Virus record (IMG/VR): IMGVR_UViG_3300020420_000042
Location: 1-32,086 of that record
DNA length: 32,086 nucleotides
Reading direction: 5' to 3' (one strand)
From: a virus
The translations under genes and the position numbers were made by a program. The notes under the pieces were generated by a model, which ran no database searches, was not told where the DNA came from, and saw only the letters and a list, made by a program, of their open reading frames with translations. Positions 28,710-32,086 of the stretch are shown piece by piece (the first letter of the stretch is position 1; each line of letters opens with the position of its first letter).

Positions 28710-30553
28710 TATTTGATAAAAAAATGTGGAGTGATGGTCTTCCTTTCAGTGGGACAGACTATGAAAGTATATTTGATCCTTTTGAAATAAAATATGGTTT
28801 ATTCGGTGGAGATGGTGACGGTGATAGTGGTGGTGATGATACGTCAGTAGACGATGTTGGGTCAGAAGAAGATCCAGGACCATCAGAAGAAGAAAGTACT
28901 GTCGGTGATGATTCCGATGATGATAGCACTGGTATAGGTGGAGGTGGAGGTGGAGATAGTGATGGTGACAGCATTGTTGGTGATGATCCCTCTGGTGCAG
29001 GAGATGATGGTGTAACTCCAGATGATGGTCCAGGAGATGGAACTACAAATGAACCAGATGGTAATGTTTTTGGTATAGATGGTGTTTCTAAAACTGGTAG
29101 TACGTCATTAGATGCTGCGATTGGTTATACTAATGGTATCGGAACTGGTCAAATTGGTAATAACTTTAGTTCTTTAAATAATGCTTCTGAATCTGCTGTG
29201 AATGATGCCATTACTATGGCACAAAATGGTGCGACTGTTTCACAGATTGGTGATATGTTAGGCTCGGCTGCGGGTTCTGAATCAATAGCAGAATCTACTA
29301 CAAGTGATATTGCCACAGGGGGTAGAACTCTTAAAGGATATACCGCTACAGGTACACCTGTTTATAGTAGTACAGGTAGGTCAACAACAGTGCCTGATGC
29401 TATTTCAGGTTTTGTAAGTGCTACTTCAGGTAATGTTATTGGTAGTGGAGCTACAGGTTTTAGCAATGTAACTGATTCATTACGGGATGACGACTTTAGT
29501 GGTTTGATGTCTGGCAGGACAGATGTTACTGGAGTTCAGGGTTATGACAATGCAAGTAAAGCACCCGATGAGGGAATGAGTTGGGGACTAAGTGGTTTTG
29601 GTCCACCTGAATTAGAGACCTTTGGCGGAATGGGTCGAAGTATAAGTTCTTTAACTGATATAGATAACACAGGTTTTGACACTGATCCACAATCAGCGGG
29701 ATTTGGTGGTGCTCTTTTTGGTGGATCAGTCGTTGAGACAGATAAAACAGATTTAGACATAGCAACTATTGCTCCAGGATATGGAAGAGATTTTGGTTTA
29801 AATCTTGGAGCTTTTATGAACACACCTAACTTGGCAGGTGTTACTCCTACAGAGGCTATGTCAAAAGATACATATTCACCTTATTCTGATTTTAGTACAA
29901 AGATAGGTGGGCAAGCTCCGACTTATGGTGTGAGTTTAGCTGACTATAGTTTCAATAGAGATGGCACTGTAACAGGTCGTTTCAGTGGTCAGAATCAAGG
30001 TTTCTTTAGTTCTCCAATTGCAGGAGTTTTTGGTGCAATGATGCCCACATCTATAGCACCTGCTTTTCAAATGGCAAGAATTGGAGGAGGATTAATAGAT
30101 GCTTCTAGAAAAGGTACATTCTCTACAGTAAGTAATATGCTAGGTTTGGTAAATCCAAATGTTGGAGGTATCACATCAGCAATTAATTTTGGTGCACAGG
30201 CATTAGGTAAAGATGTAGATTCAATGTTAGGACTTGGGGCAAATCAAGGTTACATGTCTCAAGGATCACCTGATGTTACAGGAACCGAATCTGATTCTGG
30301 AGATGATGCACCTGTTAGTAAAGCAATAACAACAGACTCATCTACTAATCAAATAAGAGATATTGACAGACCCTCTACGACTCCTACTGATTTAATCAGG
30401 AGGACAAAGCGTAGAGCGGGAGAGGATGTATATGGAGTTGCAGGATCATCCCCATTCCTGTACTATAGTGATGAGATAGATCCATCTGGTATAGGCAGTT
30501 TTACGGGATCAGGAAGGTCAGGCAAATTTAAACAAGCACCAACAGGAAGATAA
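28706..30553 (+). CDS. Gly/Asp-rich internal virion or ejection protein (probable)
   Basis: A 615-residue protein translated by ATGA overlap with the acyltransferase. Residues about 30-125 are almost only Gly, Asp, Ser and Glu (GGDGDGDSGGDD, GGGGGGDSDGD), an acidic disordered segment. The rest is rich in Gly, Ser, Thr and Ala, with FGAMMPTSIAPAFQMARIGGGL possibly membrane-active. No canonical RTX nonapeptides occur. In podoviruses genes here encode ejected internal core proteins. The direct coupling suggests it may be acylated by the upstream enzyme. Function inferred. Confidence 0.65.
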   Translation: MIFDKKMWSDGLPFSGTDYESIFDPFEIKYGLFGGDGDGDSGGDDTSVDDVGSEEDPGPSEEESTVGDDSDDDSTGIGGGGGGDSDGDSIVGDDPSGAGDDGVTPDDGPGDGTTNEPDGNVFGIDGVSKTGSTSLDAAIGYTNGIGTGQIGNNFSSLNNASESAVNDAITMAQNGATVSQIGDMLGSAAGSESIAESTTSDIATGGRTLKGYTATGTPVYSSTGRSTTVPDAISGFVSATSGNVIGSGATGFSNVTDSLRDDDFSGLMSGRTDVTGVQGYDNASKAPDEGMSWGLSGFGPPELETFGGMGRSISSLTDIDNTGFDTDPQSAGFGGALFGGSVVETDKTDLDIATIAPGYGRDFGLNLGAFMNTPNLAGVTPTEAMSKDTYSPYSDFSTKIGGQAPTYGVSLADYSFNRDGTVTGRFSGQNQGFFSSPIAGVFGAMMPTSIAPAFQMARIGGGLIDASRKGTFSTVSNMLGLVNPNVGGITSAINFGAQALGKDVDSMLGLGANQGYMSQGSPDVTGTESDSGDDAPVSKAITTDSSTNQIRDIDRPSTTPTDLIRRTKRRAGEDVYGVAGSSPFLYYSDEIDPSGIGSFTGSGRSGKFKQAPTGR

Positions 30554-30555
30554 TT

Positions 30556-31896
30556 ATGGCAAGTATATTTAAAAAAATAGGAAATTTTCTAAATAGAGAT
30601 GAAGTCCGAGCGGGTCTAGCTTTAGGATCTGCACTAGGTGGCTTTGGAGCTTTTGATGGAATGAAGTACGGAGACACGGCAAAGTCTGTATTAGGAGGAC
30701 TTAATCTGGCTTCGGGACTTAGAGCAGGTGGAGCAAGTGGTGCCTTGCAAGCAGGTCTAGGTGGTTATGGTTTAGCTCAAGGCTTGGGTAAGGTAGGAAC
30801 ATTTGGAAACACTTTTGACACGTTGATGGGGAACAAACAACCCAGTATGACACAACAAAATCGAAATAAACTTCTTAATACTGTAAGAGGTGGGTTTGGC
30901 TCACCTGAAGTTAAGGTATCTGCTCTACCACCATTTAGTGAAAGTGCTAGATCAGCATTTGATGAAGAAACAGGAGGACTTTTTGTACCTACTGGAGATG
31001 TGTCTTCTCAAAAACCTTTAAGAGACATGAGTATTGATGGTGATTTATATGCTGCAAATAACCGTGTTGTTAATAATGCAGCTAATAATTTATATAATAA
31101 TACTGCGGGTCAGATGGCACCTAGTGGGCAATCCTCTGTTGCTAATCTTCCAACAGCGATGACTATGAATAATGCTGATGCCATTGCAAACATAAATACC
31201 GCAGGTTCTGGTGGTGTAGGTTTTAATCAAGATATAGGTGTAGATTCAGGTGTTCTATCTGGTTTAACTAATACAAAAGGACAAGATATTTACTCAACCA
31301 TGACAGGTGGAGGTACTACAGGAATCCAAATTAATAACAATCAAAACGATGGTAGCTCAACATTTAAAAATTTTAGTTTTGAAAAAGTTATGGATAACAT
31401 TGTGAATAAGGCTATGCAAGATCCGTTACAGGCAGTAGCAGTTGGATCTGCTCTTGTAACTGCTTTTGCTGATGATCCAAAAGAAGAAGCAGCAAAAGCA
31501 TATGCAGCAGAAATGGCTAGGGTCAGAGCACAGACAGATCCAAATAGTGACTTTGGTCAAAACTATATGTCTAGCTTCTCACAAAGAAGAGAAAAAGAAT
31601 TAGATGATGCCTACACAAAAGCAACATCTGATTTTGTTTCAACTATGTCTAAGAGGGGCATGATGGATAGTACTATATTTACAGAAGGTAAAGCATCTTT
31701 AGATGCAAAGTTTGCTGAATTGAAAGCAAAGATTCCGTTTGATGCTCAACTTGCTTTACAAGATTATCAAAAGGCTCAGTTAAGTAATATCAATATTGGA
31801 TCACAAGCTGCATATCGTGGTGGTGCATTAAATGCAGGTATCACAAATCCATTCAGCAATAGTTTCAAAGCAGCCGTAGCAAGTACAAAATCATAG
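30556..31896 (+). CDS. Probable internal virion / DNA ejection protein
   Basis: A 446-residue protein with a glycine/alanine-rich hydrophobic N-terminal part (LALGSALGGFGAFDG, ASGALQAGLGGYGLAQGLG), an Asn-rich middle, and a C-terminal helical region (KEEAAKAYAAEMARVRAQ, REKELDDAYTKATSDFVSTM) that is a likely coiled coil. AGGAAG lies six bases before the ATG. The glycine-zipper-like start followed by coiled coil resembles pilot/ejection proteins that insert into the envelope. Identity is inferred from layout and position. Confidence 0.65.
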   Translation: MASIFKKIGNFLNRDEVRAGLALGSALGGFGAFDGMKYGDTAKSVLGGLNLASGLRAGGASGALQAGLGGYGLAQGLGKVGTFGNTFDTLMGNKQPSMTQQNRNKLLNTVRGGFGSPEVKVSALPPFSESARSAFDEETGGLFVPTGDVSSQKPLRDMSIDGDLYAANNRVVNNAANNLYNNTAGQMAPSGQSSVANLPTAMTMNNADAIANINTAGSGGVGFNQDIGVDSGVLSGLTNTKGQDIYSTMTGGGTTGIQINNNQNDGSSTFKNFSFEKVMDNIVNKAMQDPLQAVAVGSALVTAFADDPKEEAAKAYAAEMARVRAQTDPNSDFGQNYMSSFSQRREKELDDAYTKATSDFVSTMSKRGMMDSTIFTEGKASLDAKFAELKAKIPFDAQLALQDYQKAQLSNINIGSQAAYRGGALNAGITNPFSNSFKAAVASTKS

Positions 31897-31905
31897 GAGT
31901 TTTTT

Positions 31906-32086
31906 ATGGCAAGTTTTTACACAACCGTTTCTAGGCTAGGTCAGTTAGCAGGTGGCTTAGATGTAGCTCAGAAAGAAAGAGAGAAAGCTATAGCAGCGAA
32001 AAACGAACAGATTAGACAGTTCAATCTTGGTCTTCAAAAAGATTATGATATTGCTAGAGAGAGAATTAAAAGTGCTGATGCTAGAA
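31906..32086 (+). CDS. Helical virion protein, 5' part only
   Basis: The first 60 residues of a protein that runs off the right edge, beginning MASFYTTVSRLGQLAGG with AGGAG about seven bases upstream. A strongly charged helix follows (AQKEREKAIAAKNEQIRQFN ...), likely coiled coil. Its start resembles the preceding gene product (M-A-S then a Gly-rich turn). It is probably another internal or ejection protein. Confidence 0.7.
   Translation, partial: MASFYTTVSRLGQLAGGLDVAQKEREKAIAAKNEQIRQFNLGLQKDYDIARERIKSADAR

Noticed and set aside
28706-30553. True RTX toxin
   Set aside because: Gly/Asp-rich segments do not follow the nine-residue GGxGxDxUx repeat.

Overview
The window is part of the genome of a tailed bacteriophage (Caudoviricetes). 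It carries an AT-rich, tightly packed gene set: family A DNA polymerase, primase, D5-type helicase and RuvC, followed by a head-assembly cluster running small terminase, large terminase, portal, scaffold, major capsid, connector and internal virion proteins. No host genes, tRNA genes, rRNA genes, integrase or CRISPR are visible. The portal, tail-tube/stabilisation and internal-protein order suggests a short-tailed (podovirus-like) phage. The MoxR/VWA pair and the overall gene content recall marine phages of alphaproteobacteria, but that host assignment is inference.

Layout. (1) 1-5369, leftward: DNA polymerase (its 3' end lies beyond the left edge), a hypothetical protein, a Cas4/RecB-like iron-sulfur exonuclease, a small protein and an SNF2-type helicase. 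(2) 5370-5657: divergent promoter region. (3) 5658-9818, rightward: archaeo-eukaryotic-type primase, D5/P4-type helicase, small proteins, a dense TTTACTGTCA repeat array with large inverted repeats (candidate replication origin), RuvC-like resolvase and a zinc-ribbon protein. (4) 9885-17820, leftward: many small, translationally coupled genes, an HTH protein, a VWA/HExxH protein and a MoxR-type AAA+ ATPase. (5) 17564-18454: divergent control region with a GC-rich island that may be the packaging site. (6) 18455 to the right edge, rightward: terminase, head, connector and internal virion genes, with an HlyC-like lysine acyltransferase among them.

The most striking content is in block 4. Four hammerhead self-cleaving ribozymes can be read directly on the minus strand, each 46-72 nt upstream of a start codon. 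They cover all three hammerhead topologies: type III at 17587-17644, type I at 15740-15796, a type I copy with a compensatory change in the catalytic core at 13540-13591, and type II at 11634-11722. Three lie next to a GGGGCA...TGCCCC-type hairpin. I infer that the long leftward transcript is cut by its own ribozymes into separate messages for the 77-aa protein plus MoxR, the VWA protein, the regulator group and the small-gene group. Neither the combination of all three folds in one operon nor the U3-A8 core variant is something I recognise as standard.
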